DNA of 64,000 bases from Scalindua sp964344685 (GTDB lineage Bacteria; Planctomycetota; Brocadiia; Brocadiales; Scalinduaceae). Position 1 is the first letter of the stretch; each line of letters begins with the position of its first letter. Under the pieces are notes generated by a model. That model did not search any database. It worked only from the letters and a program-made list of their open reading frames with translations, and was not told where the DNA came from. The position numbers and the translations under genes were made by a program. This document shows, one piece after another, positions 17,664 through 27,333 of this stretch. The DNA is taken from the NCBI GenBank assembly GCA_964344685.1, contig CAYFOK010000001.1, positions 248,001 to 312,000 of the forward strand, written 5' to 3'.

Positions 17664-17838
17664 AGTGACTAAATATCAAAGTGAGCTAAAGTGCCTGCCT
17701 GCCTGCCCTGTATTCAGTTGGAACGGGAAGTAAAATGAAAGAATAATTATTCATTTATTCCTAATTTTCTTAGCGGTTAGAGTTTTTTTGTTTTTCCAAC
17801 TTTAGCCACTTCAAGCTTTGGTTCACTTTAGGCACTTT
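17664..17838. repeat. MITE-like inverted-repeat element containing direct repeat copy B
   Basis: The left part (17664-17762) repeats 17040-17108 with an insertion of about 30 bases containing GCCTGCCTGCCCTG. The right end (about 17799-17838, containing ACTTTAGCCACTT and CACTTTAGGCACTTTT) is an imperfect inverted copy of the left end built from AAGTGNCTAAAGT units. The whole could fold into a long hairpin. It ends 20 bases from the 3' end of acsA. A shorter relative lies at 47974-48055. Confidence 0.6.
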
Positions 17839-17858
17839 TTCTTCGATATTCGCTTCTC

Positions 17859-19589
17859 TCACGCCTCTTCTAATGTCGAAATATCTCCGGTTGGCAGTCC
17901 CAATTCTCTAGCCTTTAATAATCTCCTCATTATCTTACCGCTTCTTGTTTTAGGTACATCTTTTGTAAATTCAATTTCTCGCGGGTATGCGTGAGCAGCT
18001 AACCGTTTTTTTATAAATCCCTGTATCTCCTTCTTAAGTTTCGGTGATGGTTTGTATCCCTTATTGAGAACAATAAATGCCTTGATTATTTCACTCCGTT
18101 CAGTATCAGGTACTCCGATAACACCTGCTTCTGCGATTGCCTTATGTTCTACCAGGGCGCTTTCTACTTCAAACGGCCCTACACGGTGGCCGGCAGTGTT
18201 GATAACATCGTCTGCTCTCCCGACAAACCAGAAGTAACCATCATCGTCAACATAAGCGGTGTCTCCTGTGGTGTACCAGCCGGAGATTTTAAAGTATTCA
18301 TTATACTTCTTTGTGTTTGCCCATACCTTTCTCAGCATGGATGGCCAGCCAACCTTCAAACCCAGAAGGCCCTGTTTCCCGGTGGCTACCTCTTTACCTT
18401 TTGAATTGATAATCTTTGCGCGGATACCCGGAAACGGCTTGCCCATTGAACCGGGTTTTATTGGCAGGCTGGGGTAATTGGCTATCATTATTGAGCCGGT
18501 TTCAGTCTGCCACCAGTTGTCGTGAATAGGAAGGTTATAAACCTGCAGGCCCCACTTTATAACTTCCGGATTGAGGGGCTCTCCTACACTACATATGTAT
18601 CTCAGGCTGCTTAAATCGTACTTTTTAATGATCTCATTGCCGGCCTTCATGAGCATTCTTAAGGCGGTCGGTGCGGTGTACCAGACGGTTACTTTGTATT
18701 TCTCTATAATTGAGTACCATTTCTCCGCATCAAATCTTCCGTTATATACAACCTGTGTAATTTTGTTTAACCATGGACCCCAAATGCCGTAAACGGTTCC
18801 GGTCACCCAACCGGGATCAGCCGTGCACCAATATATATCATCCTCTCTTAAATCCAGAGCCCACTTGGTAGTAATGTATTGGGAGATCATATCATTGTGA
18901 ACGTGCGTTATTCCCTTGGGCTTTCCGGTAGTCCCTGATGTATACAGGATAAACAGATCATCTTCGGGATCTACCCATCTTATGTTAAATGACTCTGATG
19001 CCCTGTTTGTTTCCGATTCGTAACTTAATTCATCTTCATTGAGATTTTGTCCGGCATTGACCAGTATGATGTGTTTGAGTGCAGGTAAATCTTCTTTGAT
19101 CTCATGTATTCTCTGGCTCAATTCCGGTGTAGTTATGAGTACTTTTGCCTCACTATCATGAAGACGGTCCATCACGGCTTCCGGTCCAAAAGCAGAGAAC
19201 ATTGGCCCGGCTATTGCTCCAAGCTTTGCGATTGCAATAATGCTTACGTAAAGTTCATGTGTCCTTGGTAAAAAGAGAAAAACCCGATCACCTTTATCTA
19301 CACCCAGGTTTCTTAATACGTTGGCTAATTTAGACGATTGTCTTTTTATATCCGAAAAGGTAAGCTGTTTCCTGGTACTGTTTTCATCTTCCCAGTAAAG
19401 GGCGATCTTATTTCCGCAGCCGTTATCAGCATGCCTGTCGATTGCTTCGTGCGCAATATTTACTTCATTATCAGTAAAGTGGTCGAAGTGGCTGCTGATA
19501 CTTTTCCAGTTAAAATTATTGTATGTATTTTCGTAATTTATTAATCCGTGTTTGACGGGAGTTTTGTAAATTGTCTCTTTATATTCCAT
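17859..19589 (-). CDS. acsA: Acetyl-CoA synthetase (AMP-forming)
   Basis: Activates acetate with ATP and CoA through acetyl-adenylate. The 576-residue chain carries the P-loop-like YTSGTTGKPKG, the aromatic acetate-pocket signature NWWQTETGS, the YTTGDTAYVDDDG motif and the C-terminal PKTRSGKIMRRLL, whose lysine is the usual acetylation-regulated catalytic residue. Length and motifs fit the short AcsA type rather than the 650-residue enteric Acs. GGAGAT precedes the ATG. The gene stands alone. In an autotroph using the acetyl-CoA pathway it would allow acetate uptake; propionate or a similar short acid as substrate cannot be excluded. Confidence 0.9.
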   Translation of the reverse strand: MEYKETIYKTPVKHGLINYENTYNNFNWKSISSHFDHFTDNEVNIAHEAIDRHADNGCGNKIALYWEDENSTRKQLTFSDIKRQSSKLANVLRNLGVDKGDRVFLFLPRTHELYVSIIAIAKLGAIAGPMFSAFGPEAVMDRLHDSEAKVLITTPELSQRIHEIKEDLPALKHIILVNAGQNLNEDELSYESETNRASESFNIRWVDPEDDLFILYTSGTTGKPKGITHVHNDMISQYITTKWALDLREDDIYWCTADPGWVTGTVYGIWGPWLNKITQVVYNGRFDAEKWYSIIEKYKVTVWYTAPTALRMLMKAGNEIIKKYDLSSLRYICSVGEPLNPEVIKWGLQVYNLPIHDNWWQTETGSIMIANYPSLPIKPGSMGKPFPGIRAKIINSKGKEVATGKQGLLGLKVGWPSMLRKVWANTKKYNEYFKISGWYTTGDTAYVDDDGYFWFVGRADDVINTAGHRVGPFEVESALVEHKAIAEAGVIGVPDTERSEIIKAFIVLNKGYKPSPKLKKEIQGFIKKRLAAHAYPREIEFTKDVPKTRSGKIMRRLLKARELGLPTGDISTLEEA

Positions 19590-19755
19590 AGTGTAATCTC
19601 CAAAAGTTTTTTAGTTCACAACGGCCCCTTATCCTGAATGATTTCAGTCATGAGGGTTGCTATTTATAACAAAGCATAAAATTTATGTCAATATTAAGAT
19701 AAAAGACGCATAAAGCACCCTGATAAATGATTTGATACTTACTAATCAATAAGTT

Positions 19756-20937
19756 ATGATTATCAGAGAATTTGCTGTTCTATTGCAACAAAATCAACCA
19801 AAGACCATCTCCTGTAAGTGTTTTTCTATTAAAGGTATATGCAGTAAAAGCAAGGGTAATTCAAATGCTGAAATTATATTTACTATGAATTCTACAAATT
19901 TAGTTAATGTCGGTATGTCGTTTCCAATGTCGTACCGTATTTCGGTTGATAAGGCAATCGGTATTACGACAACTGTACCAATTGAGATTGTGTATGCTGC
20001 GGGTTATGTACCAATTGATCTGAACAATATCTTTATTTGTAATGAGGACTCAGATGCACTTGTTGATTATGCTGAAATTAAAGGGTTGCCCAGGAATACG
20101 TGTGCCTGGATCAAGGGCATCTATGCAGCAACAAAGAAAACAGGGATAAAAAGGATAATTGGTGTTGTACAGGGAGATTGCAGCAATAATCACGCCTTAA
20201 TCGAGGTTCTGCAGAATGAGGGGATTGAGACAATTCCATTCTCATACCCTCATGATAGAGACAGAGATTCTCTCTCCGAACAGTTACATTTCCTGGCCAA
20301 TACGTTGGGAACGGATCTTGAGAAGGCAGATCAGATGAAACTTGTTTTGGATAACGTTAGGAAAACTGTGCATGAGATTGACCGTCTTACGTGGGAGGAA
20401 AACAGTGTTACGGGCGAGGAAAATCATATCTGGAATGTCTCTACAAGTGATTTAATGGGAGATTGCGAACTTTTTGAGAAAAAGGCATTAGATTTTCTCA
20501 AGGAGGCCGGAAAACGCCAGGCACTTGAACCTGACGTAAGGTTGGGGTACATCGGTGTGCCTCCAATCTGTAGTGACCTGTACTCTTTCCTGGGAGAGTT
20601 GAACGTGCATGTTGTTTTCAACGAAGTACAGAGGCAGTTCAGTATGCCGTACAGAACGGATACATTAATAGACCAGTATATCTGTTACACTTACCCATAT
20701 GAAATGCGATATCACATCGATGACATAAAGAAGCAGATTGCTGAGAGGAAGATTGATGGAATTATTCACTATGTTCAAAATTTCTGTCACAGACATATCT
20801 ATGACAGCCTTGTTCGCAAGCATATCGATATCCCGGTATTAACGCTTGATTGTGACCGCCCCGGACGTTTAAGCGGTTCTATGAGGACGAGGATAGAGGC
20901 GTTTATTGAGATGCTTAAGGGTACAGTAAATTCTTAA
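19756..20937 (+). CDS. 2-hydroxyacyl-CoA dehydratase / double-cubane cluster family protein
   Basis: A 393-residue member of the HgdB/BcrC-like family of oxygen-sensitive iron-sulfur proteins. The first clearly family-like part is SYRISVDKAIGITTTVPIE near 56, then cysteines in NTCAWIKG, GVVQGDCSN, FCHRH and TLDCDRPG that match the cluster ligands of the family. No ATPase activator (HgdC/archerase) and no second subunit are adjacent, so it is a single-subunit or orphan form. The first 43 residues look unlike the family, and the ATG at 19885 (residue 44) could be the true start; neither start has a good ribosome site. The substrate cannot be assigned. Confidence 0.75.
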   Translation: MIIREFAVLLQQNQPKTISCKCFSIKGICSKSKGNSNAEIIFTMNSTNLVNVGMSFPMSYRISVDKAIGITTTVPIEIVYAAGYVPIDLNNIFICNEDSDALVDYAEIKGLPRNTCAWIKGIYAATKKTGIKRIIGVVQGDCSNNHALIEVLQNEGIETIPFSYPHDRDRDSLSEQLHFLANTLGTDLEKADQMKLVLDNVRKTVHEIDRLTWEENSVTGEENHIWNVSTSDLMGDCELFEKKALDFLKEAGKRQALEPDVRLGYIGVPPICSDLYSFLGELNVHVVFNEVQRQFSMPYRTDTLIDQYICYTYPYEMRYHIDDIKKQIAERKIDGIIHYVQNFCHRHIYDSLVRKHIDIPVLTLDCDRPGRLSGSMRTRIEAFIEMLKGTVNS

Positions 20938-21191
20938 CAGCGGGAGGAATGTTTACCAGATTTCATTTGCTAACAGGTATAGGCCCCATCGGATGATGGA
21001 TATACTTTCAAAGTAAGTTTGTTTTTACATGGATGTAAATAAATGAACTACCTTGCCAAACACAGCTTTCTAAAAAAGTAATCACACGATGCTACTAAAG
21101 ATGCAAAGTGAAAAACCCTTGCCTTTTGTTTTCCTTGTGATCTTCGTGTCTTTGTGTGAGGATTCGTATTTCAACATGGATGTGAAATATT

Positions 21192-21932
21192 ATGAGAGAA
21201 AAACCTGAAGAAAAAGTTTATGAAGACTCAATAACCAACTGGCCTGAAGATGAGAGGCCCAGGGAAAGATTGTTAAAGTCTGGTGCGCATGTTTTAACCA
21301 ACGCCGAGTTGCTTGCAATATTATTGAGGGTAGGGGTTAAAGGGAAAAGTGCAGTTGACCTGGCAAGACAGATAATCAGGGAGGTGAAGGGTTTAAGAGG
21401 CCTGGACAAACTGGAGCCAAAAGATCTTTACAGTATTAAGGGCCTGAGTCATGCAAAAGTTGCCCAGATAAAAGCATCTGTGGAATTGGGAAAGAGGATA
21501 CTTGAGGAGGAGAGGAAGATAGATGGTATAGCCTCTTCATCCAGGAAAGCATATGATCTGCTTTTTCCGAGGATGCGGGATCTTAAAAAAGAGGTTTTTA
21601 AGGTGATATTCCTTAACAGTCAAAACCAGGTTATTGATATAGTTACGGCCCATGAGGGTACGGTAACGATGAGCAGTGTGTATGTTAGAGAGATTATTAA
21701 TCTGGCAAATAAATTTGGCGCTGCAGCCATGATCTTCGCGCATAACCATCCCTCCGGTGAACCAAAACCAAGTAACGAAGACGAAGTGATCACTGAAGAG
21801 CTTGTCTTTGCAGGCAGGATTATGAGAATAAAGGTGCTGGACCATATTATAATAGGTGAGGAGAAATATTTCAGTTTTGCGGATGAAGGATTGATAAAAT
21901 GTTATAATACAAATTATGATATGAAGAAATGA
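21192..21932 (+). CDS. radC: RadC family JAB/MPN-domain protein
   Basis: A 246-residue protein with an N-terminal helix-hairpin-helix region (LTNAELLAILLRVGVKGKS and LYSIKGLSHAKVAQIKAS) and a C-terminal JAB1/MPN metal site with the typical AHNHPSGEPKPSNED motif. RadC-family proteins were once linked to DNA repair, but their true role is uncertain. Length and motif order are standard. It is followed after 22 bases by the MlaC-like gene, so the two may be co-transcribed, although the functions look unrelated. Confidence 0.92.
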   Translation: MREKPEEKVYEDSITNWPEDERPRERLLKSGAHVLTNAELLAILLRVGVKGKSAVDLARQIIREVKGLRGLDKLEPKDLYSIKGLSHAKVAQIKASVELGKRILEEERKIDGIASSSRKAYDLLFPRMRDLKKEVFKVIFLNSQNQVIDIVTAHEGTVTMSSVYVREIINLANKFGAAAMIFAHNHPSGEPKPSNEDEVITEELVFAGRIMRIKVLDHIIIGEEKYFSFADEGLIKCYNTNYDMKK

Positions 21933-21954
21933 TGATATGTTCCAAGGGGGGGGT

Positions 21955-22548
21955 ATGAAAATAATTGCCTGTTTGTTGTTGGTTTTGCTTTTGCTTTCTA
22001 AAGCTGCAGTTGCGGATGTTGAATCTGAAGCCTGGAGTTTACTGAAAAGATCAGTGGATAAAGTATTTATGGTACTGTCTGATAAGGAGCTGTCAATAGA
22101 TCAGAAAAAAAGCAAAGTTATTGAGATTACTAATCCAGTCTTTAGTTTTCCTTTGATGGCTAAATTATCTTTAGGAAAAGAACATTGGTCCAAATTCAAT
22201 GCCAGGCAGAGGGCAGAGTTTATAGACCTCTTTATTGAGCTATTTGAAAATTTCTATATCGATAAATTGGACTTTTTCAGCAATGAAACAGTTGTTTTTC
22301 AACCCGCTACCATTGTGGGAAAAAAGAAAGTCCAGATACAAACAGCTTTAATATCAAAGGGGACGCAGCATTCAATGCTATACAAGATGTTCAAAACCAA
22401 AGATGGTTGGAAGATTTATGATTTTGAAATAGAAGGTATTAGTATTCTGCAATCATACCGTTCTCAGTATCGTCACTTCCTTGAAAAAGGTGGTATTGAA
22501 GGTCTGCTGGCAAAAATGAGAGAGATAAAAGAAAATAAAAAACAGTGA
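21955..22548 (+). CDS. mlaC: MlaC/Ttg2D-like periplasmic phospholipid-binding protein
   Basis: A 197-residue exported protein of the ABC toluene-tolerance (MlaC) family, which carries phospholipids across the periplasm between outer membrane and the Mla ABC transporter. The signal peptide is residues 1-20 (ending AAVAD). The body shows the family pattern NPVFSFPLMAKLSLGKEHW, ARQRAEFIDLF, and FKTKDGWKIYDFEIEGISI. I start at 21955 because a run of G (AAGGGGGGGG) sits immediately before this ATG; a second in-frame ATG at 21937 is less well placed. The other mla genes are not adjacent. Confidence 0.85.
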   Translation: MKIIACLLLVLLLLSKAAVADVESEAWSLLKRSVDKVFMVLSDKELSIDQKKSKVIEITNPVFSFPLMAKLSLGKEHWSKFNARQRAEFIDLFIELFENFYIDKLDFFSNETVVFQPATIVGKKKVQIQTALISKGTQHSMLYKMFKTKDGWKIYDFEIEGISILQSYRSQYRHFLEKGGIEGLLAKMREIKENKKQ

Positions 22549-22642
22549 AAAATTATATATAAGTTTTGGTTCAGGTGGTAAGCTCGAACCAGCGATTCTT
22601 TTTATCTGTAAATGTGAAGTCTGTGTCCTTACAATTACAAGC

Positions 22643-23410
22643 CTACACGCCAACCGCATGGTAGCCTGCGTCAACGTGAAGAATTTCTCCGGTAATTCCA
22701 CTTGCTCCATCACTGCATAAGAAAGTGGCGGTATCACCTACTTCGCTAGTTGTTATGTTCCGTTTCAAAGGCGCCTTATCTTTCATGCCTTCATACATAT
22801 CAGAGAAGTTTTTCAGGCCCCTGGCTGCCAGGGTTCTCATCGGACCGGCAGAGATAGCATTGACACGAATATTCTTTGAGCCTAAATCAGCTGCTAAATA
22901 TCGAATGCTTGATTCAAGTGCTGATTTGGCAACGCCCATTACGTTGTAATTTCTGACCGCTTTTTCTCCACCGATATAAGAAAGTGCTATTACGGCCCCC
23001 CCACGTTCTTCCATCAGTGGTAATGCGCTCCTGCATAGTGCAATTAAAGAATAACAGCTTATGTCCAGGGCAAGTTTAAACCCATCACGTGATGTATTTA
23101 TAAAACCGTTAGATAGGTCCTCTTCTCTGGCAAATGCTGGAGTGTGTACCAGTCCATCCAGTGAATCAATATTGTTACCCAGCCGCTCAAAAAGTTTATC
23201 TATATCGTCATCGGAAGTGACGTCGCACTCCCCGACATCTATTGCGTCTAAAGGTTCGAAAAGCTTTCTGACCTCACTGCCAAACCTTTCATTTTGATAT
23301 GTATATGCAACCTTTGCACCCTGCTTTGCAAGTGACTGCGCTATTGCCCAACCGGTACTGCGTTTACCTGAAATATTGGCAATAAGTACTATTTTATCCT
23401 GAAGTAACAT
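22643..23410 (-). CDS. fabI: Enoyl-[acyl-carrier-protein] reductase (NADH), FabI type
   Basis: Reduces trans-2-enoyl-ACP in the last step of each fatty-acid elongation cycle. The short-chain dehydrogenase fold has the FabI-specific N-terminus VLIANISGKRSTGWAIAQ and the Tyr-x6-Lys catalytic pair (YNVMGVAK). Other marks are ISAGPMRTLAARG and the C-terminal GITGEILHVDAGYHAVGV. Length of 255 is normal. AGGAG precedes the ATG. It is convergent with mlaC, with 94 bases between the stops and no clear terminator hairpin. Confidence 0.95.
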   Translation of the reverse strand: MLLQDKIVLIANISGKRSTGWAIAQSLAKQGAKVAYTYQNERFGSEVRKLFEPLDAIDVGECDVTSDDDIDKLFERLGNNIDSLDGLVHTPAFAREEDLSNGFINTSRDGFKLALDISCYSLIALCRSALPLMEERGGAVIALSYIGGEKAVRNYNVMGVAKSALESSIRYLAADLGSKNIRVNAISAGPMRTLAARGLKNFSDMYEGMKDKAPLKRNITTSEVGDTATFLCSDGASGITGEILHVDAGYHAVGV

Positions 23411-23505
23411 TTTTAATGCTCCTGCTATTGTATTCGTAAATCTATATCGGTATTATTAAGGTTTAATATGTTAATTGGAATAATAGATAAAATCAACAAA
23501 TATTT

Positions 23506-25143
23506 CTATTCGTACTCTTTAAATAATTTATTCAAGTGATATTCCTTCTTGGAGTGTTGTGTTAAAATTTCTTTGATCTTGTCCAGGAAGGCATAGCTTT
23601 CTTCGATCTTGTCTCTAAGTATTAACTTAATGATCAGGATTGTAGTCATTTTCTCTATATCTCTATCGGCATGATGCAAATCAAGCTGCTTGAACGTTTT
23701 GGATATCATAAGTTTCTGATAGATTAAGTCGAGAGATGGGGTAAGGGTGCCGGTGAAATCATCAAATAAAACATTCTCTTTTTTTAATCCAATGGTATTG
23801 GCAGCCGAATCTATTACAGTTACTGTCATCGGTGCCGGGCCGCATAGGTAAAAAGTTGTTTTAGGATCGTCATGTTTAAGGTAGTTAGTGAGCAAAGGGC
23901 CTATAAAACCAACCTGACCAAGCCATCTCTCTCCACTCTTATCAATCAAGCCGTGTTTTATGATATTACGTTGCTGTTCTTCTGATACACCGAAGAAGCA
24001 TTTTTTGTCTGTTTCGTTTAGTTCAGACGGGTTATCACCCCTGAACGCGCCTGACATGACCGGTATGAATTTAAAATTATGGTGTATTCTCTGCCAGTGG
24101 AGCCATTTAGATATATAGAGCATGGGAATATCCTGAAATCTCCTTTCTCCCAGGAAGAAGAGTACTTTTTCTTTACGTCCTTCTGCAAACCATTGATCGA
24201 GGAGTGCTAATATTGGTGCAAGTCCAGCTCCGCCAGCTACAAAGACGGCTTTATGCTTCTCTTTTTTCAGGCAGAAGTGACCATAAGGGCCGGTAAACCT
24301 GATCTTCTCACCTGCCCATAAGTTCCATATTGATCTCTCCTGAATGTACTCTTGTGTACAATTCGGCCCAAGGCATGGTACTCCGCCATTTTCAATCTGT
24401 ACACGTGGGTTTATAGGAGCGGTTCTTGTAATCAGCTTGATAATATCATGCCTTATCGTAGCTATTGAATAAGCACGGTAGAGGTCAATACCAGGAGTAA
24501 ATGGGATATAATCCTTTCCTCTCTCTTTGCAAAAACAGCTTATCTGCTCGCCATATTTTTTATAATGCTGCTCTACATAATCTTCCGGTATTCCTATTTG
24601 TATATACTGTCCTGGTTTATAATTAAATTTTTGAAGCGGCCGCAAACTTATTTCACATTTGTCGGATGTCAAGTTGGTCTTTTTGATTACACGGGCTGAA
24701 TATTTTTTTACCTGTAGCGTTGACGTTGGAAGAAAGATGTCAAGATCTTTGTCTACTCTTACCTGGCATGATAACCTGGTGTAACCGTCACCTATTCCTT
24801 TCTCAAGAAATTTTCTGGCCTCTTCACGCGACTTACGATCAAAAAGAGGTGTTTCTGTTGGTGAATATGGTCCCATATCGGTATATAACTTTATCTTGCA
24901 TTGGCCACAGGTAGCGTTCCCACCGCATCCTGATGGGATATGGTACCCTTTGTTCTGAAGGGTATTAAGTAATTTGTCTCCTCCCTCTATAGTGAATGCT
25001 TTTTCGAAGTCATCATCGCTGTGTATGCATATCTTCAGTTTCTTACCTTTGCCAAAGAACTGGTAGGTTAGTTCACTGAGACCGGCCATGGCTAACATGA
25101 TTATGATAATAATAGCTATGCTCAATATTACAAATGTAGTCAT
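23506..25143 (-). CDS. nqrF: NqrF-like NADH dehydrogenase subunit of the NQR/RNF complex, C-terminally extended
   Basis: NqrF takes electrons from NADH through FAD and a 2Fe-2S cluster in the sodium-pumping NADH:quinone reductase. The N-terminal membrane helix is residues 4-22. The 2Fe-2S ligands are C73, C79, C82 and C126 (CGGNATCGQC). The FAD site is RAYSIA, and the NAD site shows FVAGGAGLAPI and CGPAPM. At 545 residues it is well over the usual roughly 410, mainly from an extra segment in the NAD domain and about 85 residues after FDDFTGTLTP, a helical, lysine-rich tail without a recognisable domain. It is the last gene of the five-gene operon. Confidence 0.9.
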   Translation of the reverse strand: MTTFVILSIAIIIIIMLAMAGLSELTYQFFGKGKKLKICIHSDDDFEKAFTIEGGDKLLNTLQNKGYHIPSGCGGNATCGQCKIKLYTDMGPYSPTETPLFDRKSREEARKFLEKGIGDGYTRLSCQVRVDKDLDIFLPTSTLQVKKYSARVIKKTNLTSDKCEISLRPLQKFNYKPGQYIQIGIPEDYVEQHYKKYGEQISCFCKERGKDYIPFTPGIDLYRAYSIATIRHDIIKLITRTAPINPRVQIENGGVPCLGPNCTQEYIQERSIWNLWAGEKIRFTGPYGHFCLKKEKHKAVFVAGGAGLAPILALLDQWFAEGRKEKVLFFLGERRFQDIPMLYISKWLHWQRIHHNFKFIPVMSGAFRGDNPSELNETDKKCFFGVSEEQQRNIIKHGLIDKSGERWLGQVGFIGPLLTNYLKHDDPKTTFYLCGPAPMTVTVIDSAANTIGLKKENVLFDDFTGTLTPSLDLIYQKLMISKTFKQLDLHHADRDIEKMTTILIIKLILRDKIEESYAFLDKIKEILTQHSKKEYHLNKLFKEYE

Positions 25144-25196
25144 TTTGTTGTTCGGATACTCAGAGAATATAATTAAAATCTAAAATTAAAATGTTT

Positions 25197-26624
25197 TCAG
25201 AAAATCGATATTGCACCTATACCGGTAAAGATCGCTGCCATTATCCCGAGAAGCAGTATAGCAACGGAGTCCTCATCCCACGTGTTAAAGGGGACAAATA
25301 GTCGGTGACGCCTCAATAGAGCAAGCCATACACATACCATTAGCCAGTGCAGTCCGAACCCGAATGCTGTTACGGTTGTAGCCATAAAAGACAAACCTGA
25401 AGGTATTGTGAACGTGGAACTGGCAAGAACGATACAGTTGACGGTAATCAGTTCCAGAAATTGTCCCATTTGTTGATAAGTCTCTATTGCGAAACGTCTG
25501 AGGAGCACGCCAAGGATTTGAACAAACGTTGCAATGGTAACAATAAATACGGTTAGGTAGAAAATTTTCTCAAGTCTTATAGGGACCGGAGATATCGAAG
25601 AGAGGTAGTTGCTGGCACCAATCAAAACTTTATTGTAAACTAACCAGTTGAGGCTTGTGGATAGTGTTACTACGATAACTACTGCCAGTCCCATTTTCCA
25701 CGCTGCATCAACCTGCCTTGACTTATTAAGAAGCGGACATATTCCCAGGAGTTTACTGAGAACAATGCCATCAAAGAAAAGTGCGCTCAGGAATATCGGA
25801 AGAAGAATCTGAAACTGATTGTTTAAGGAAGTAACAGCTTTTATATTTGTAATAAGACTTGCTGCAAGAATTACACCTAACACAATGATTATTATGAGTG
25901 TTCTGGACATTTTGAATGCAGAATGCTTTTTTATTGTTAAAGTCTCAGCTTCTTCCATTTCCTCTTTCTCTTTCTCCTTCTCCTGTAGTACACTTTCCTG
26001 GTAGACAACACCTGTCCTGACAAAAAGCGGTCTCAACATAAAGCGCCACAATGCCAGAGCAAAAAAACCTCCTACAGGTGTTATCATCAATACTACTACT
26101 GGAAAGCTCTCCGGGAGTATCCGGAAATTAAGTAACGTCCCAAACCCTAGAGGTTCTCTCATCAGGGCCAGGAAAATAAGTGCGATAGAGTAGCCGAGGC
26201 ATGCCTTTAAAATCTTCTTCTGTGCATCCCAGAATCCAAATGTCAGCCCTTCGGCAATTACTGCTAGTACAATGCAGTTTGTTGTAATCAGATCGATATA
26301 TGCTCTTATGTTGAATGCTATTCTAGGGATAGTGGCCTGAGCTATCAGGTTAAAAATTGTTACAAAAACAGATATGATAATCATTAAAAGTGAGATTTTG
26401 TGATGAGTACCGGATGCGATAATTAATTTCTTAAAAGGGTATACAAGGCAGAAGCTGACACACGTTACAAAGACTACACCAACTCCCATTGTAAGAGAGT
26501 TTTCCATTTTGTTTGTAACTGCCAGGGCAGAGCAGAAACCAAGACCCGCAGCCGCTGAAACAATATAGTTATCTCGTAAAAAGAATTTAGATATCTTCCT
26601 GACGTACCTTGCCAGCATGTCCAT
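25197..26624 (-). CDS. nqrDE: NqrD-NqrE (RnfE-RnfA) fusion, membrane subunits of the NQR/RNF complex
   Basis: Two normally separate, homologous six-helix membrane subunits appear in one 475-residue chain. Residues 1 to about 205 match NqrD/RnfE (GFCSALAVTNKMENSLTMG, then DLITTNCIVLA). A charged linker follows at about 213-235 (EKEKEKEEMEEAE). Residues from about 240 match NqrE/RnfA (LFFDGIVLSKLLGICPLL, AAWKMGLAVVIVVTLS, LITVNCIVLA). The repeated TNCIVLA/VNCIVLA elements carry the cysteines that hold the intramembrane iron centre in the complex. The frame runs through without a stop. The start overlaps the nqrC stop by one base (TAATG). Confidence 0.88.
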   Translation of the reverse strand: MDMLARYVRKISKFFLRDNYIVSAAAGLGFCSALAVTNKMENSLTMGVGVVFVTCVSFCLVYPFKKLIIASGTHHKISLLMIIISVFVTIFNLIAQATIPRIAFNIRAYIDLITTNCIVLAVIAEGLTFGFWDAQKKILKACLGYSIALIFLALMREPLGFGTLLNFRILPESFPVVVLMITPVGGFFALALWRFMLRPLFVRTGVVYQESVLQEKEKEKEEMEEAETLTIKKHSAFKMSRTLIIIIVLGVILAASLITNIKAVTSLNNQFQILLPIFLSALFFDGIVLSKLLGICPLLNKSRQVDAAWKMGLAVVIVVTLSTSLNWLVYNKVLIGASNYLSSISPVPIRLEKIFYLTVFIVTIATFVQILGVLLRRFAIETYQQMGQFLELITVNCIVLASSTFTIPSGLSFMATTVTAFGFGLHWLMVCVWLALLRRHRLFVPFNTWDEDSVAILLLGIMAAIFTGIGAISIF

Positions 26625-27331
26625 TACCTTCCTACCTCCATTTCCTGCCAGAAGGCAGCCATTGCCTCGTTAATGATATTTTCTATCCCCTTGCTTGTAT
26701 ATGTAGCTCCCGTAATGGCATGTATCTCATTCGATCCAACTGTTTCTTGTCCTCTGGCCAGCGAAAACCTCGGTTTAAGTTTTTTGCCGACAAACTGTCT
26801 CTTAAATTCCGCTTCCGTCATCCTGCCTCCCAGGCCTGGTGTTTCAGTATGGTCCAGTACCTCTATACCTTTAATGGTCTCAAGGTCTGGGCCGACACAG
26901 ATAAAAAGAGAAATGTCAGCAGCTTTATTAAAACCATACCCCAGTTTTGTAGTAATAAATCCAATGCCTTCCAGGCTGCCTTCCTTGTAATACAGATATA
27001 CTTCCATTCCCGTTTTATCCATTTTCGGTAGAGTAGTTGATAGTTCAGGAATATAGATGTCTGAAGTGTGCTTTCTGGTAATATTATTCTTGAAAACTCT
27101 TCGTACGTCCGCCTTATCTATCTTGACCTGGTGAAAGCCAAGGAATTGTTTTTCTTCCGTGAGATATGGAATATCGAATATGTCAAGCACTGATCTTTTA
27201 AGTTTAATTTCATGATATTCTGCAATCCTTGCTGAAGTTGCAAAATAGAGGGTCAGCAATATTGTACATGGTATAGCCGTAATAAGAGTAATAGAAAAGA
27301 CTCTAATGAGTATTGTTTTAGACTCGTTCAT
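26624..27331 (-). CDS. nqrC: NqrC/RnfG-like FMN-binding subunit
   Basis: A 235-residue subunit with one N-terminal membrane helix (residues 6-30) and a periplasmic FMN domain. The flavinylation motif is ITGATYTS (TGAT at 207-210), where ApbE would attach FMN to the threonine; the residue usually Asp three before the T/S is His here (IHAITGAT). GLGGR in ETPGLGGRMTEAEF is the other family mark. The frame stays open to 27481, but those 50 residues overlap nqrB and the ATG at 27331 sits two bases after its stop, so I start there. Confidence 0.88.
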   Translation of the reverse strand: MNESKTILIRVFSITLITAIPCTILLTLYFATSARIAEYHEIKLKRSVLDIFDIPYLTEEKQFLGFHQVKIDKADVRRVFKNNITRKHTSDIYIPELSTTLPKMDKTGMEVYLYYKEGSLEGIGFITTKLGYGFNKAADISLFICVGPDLETIKGIEVLDHTETPGLGGRMTEAEFKRQFVGKKLKPRFSLARGQETVGSNEIHAITGATYTSKGIENIINEAMAAFWQEMEVGR

Positions 27332-27333
27332 TT

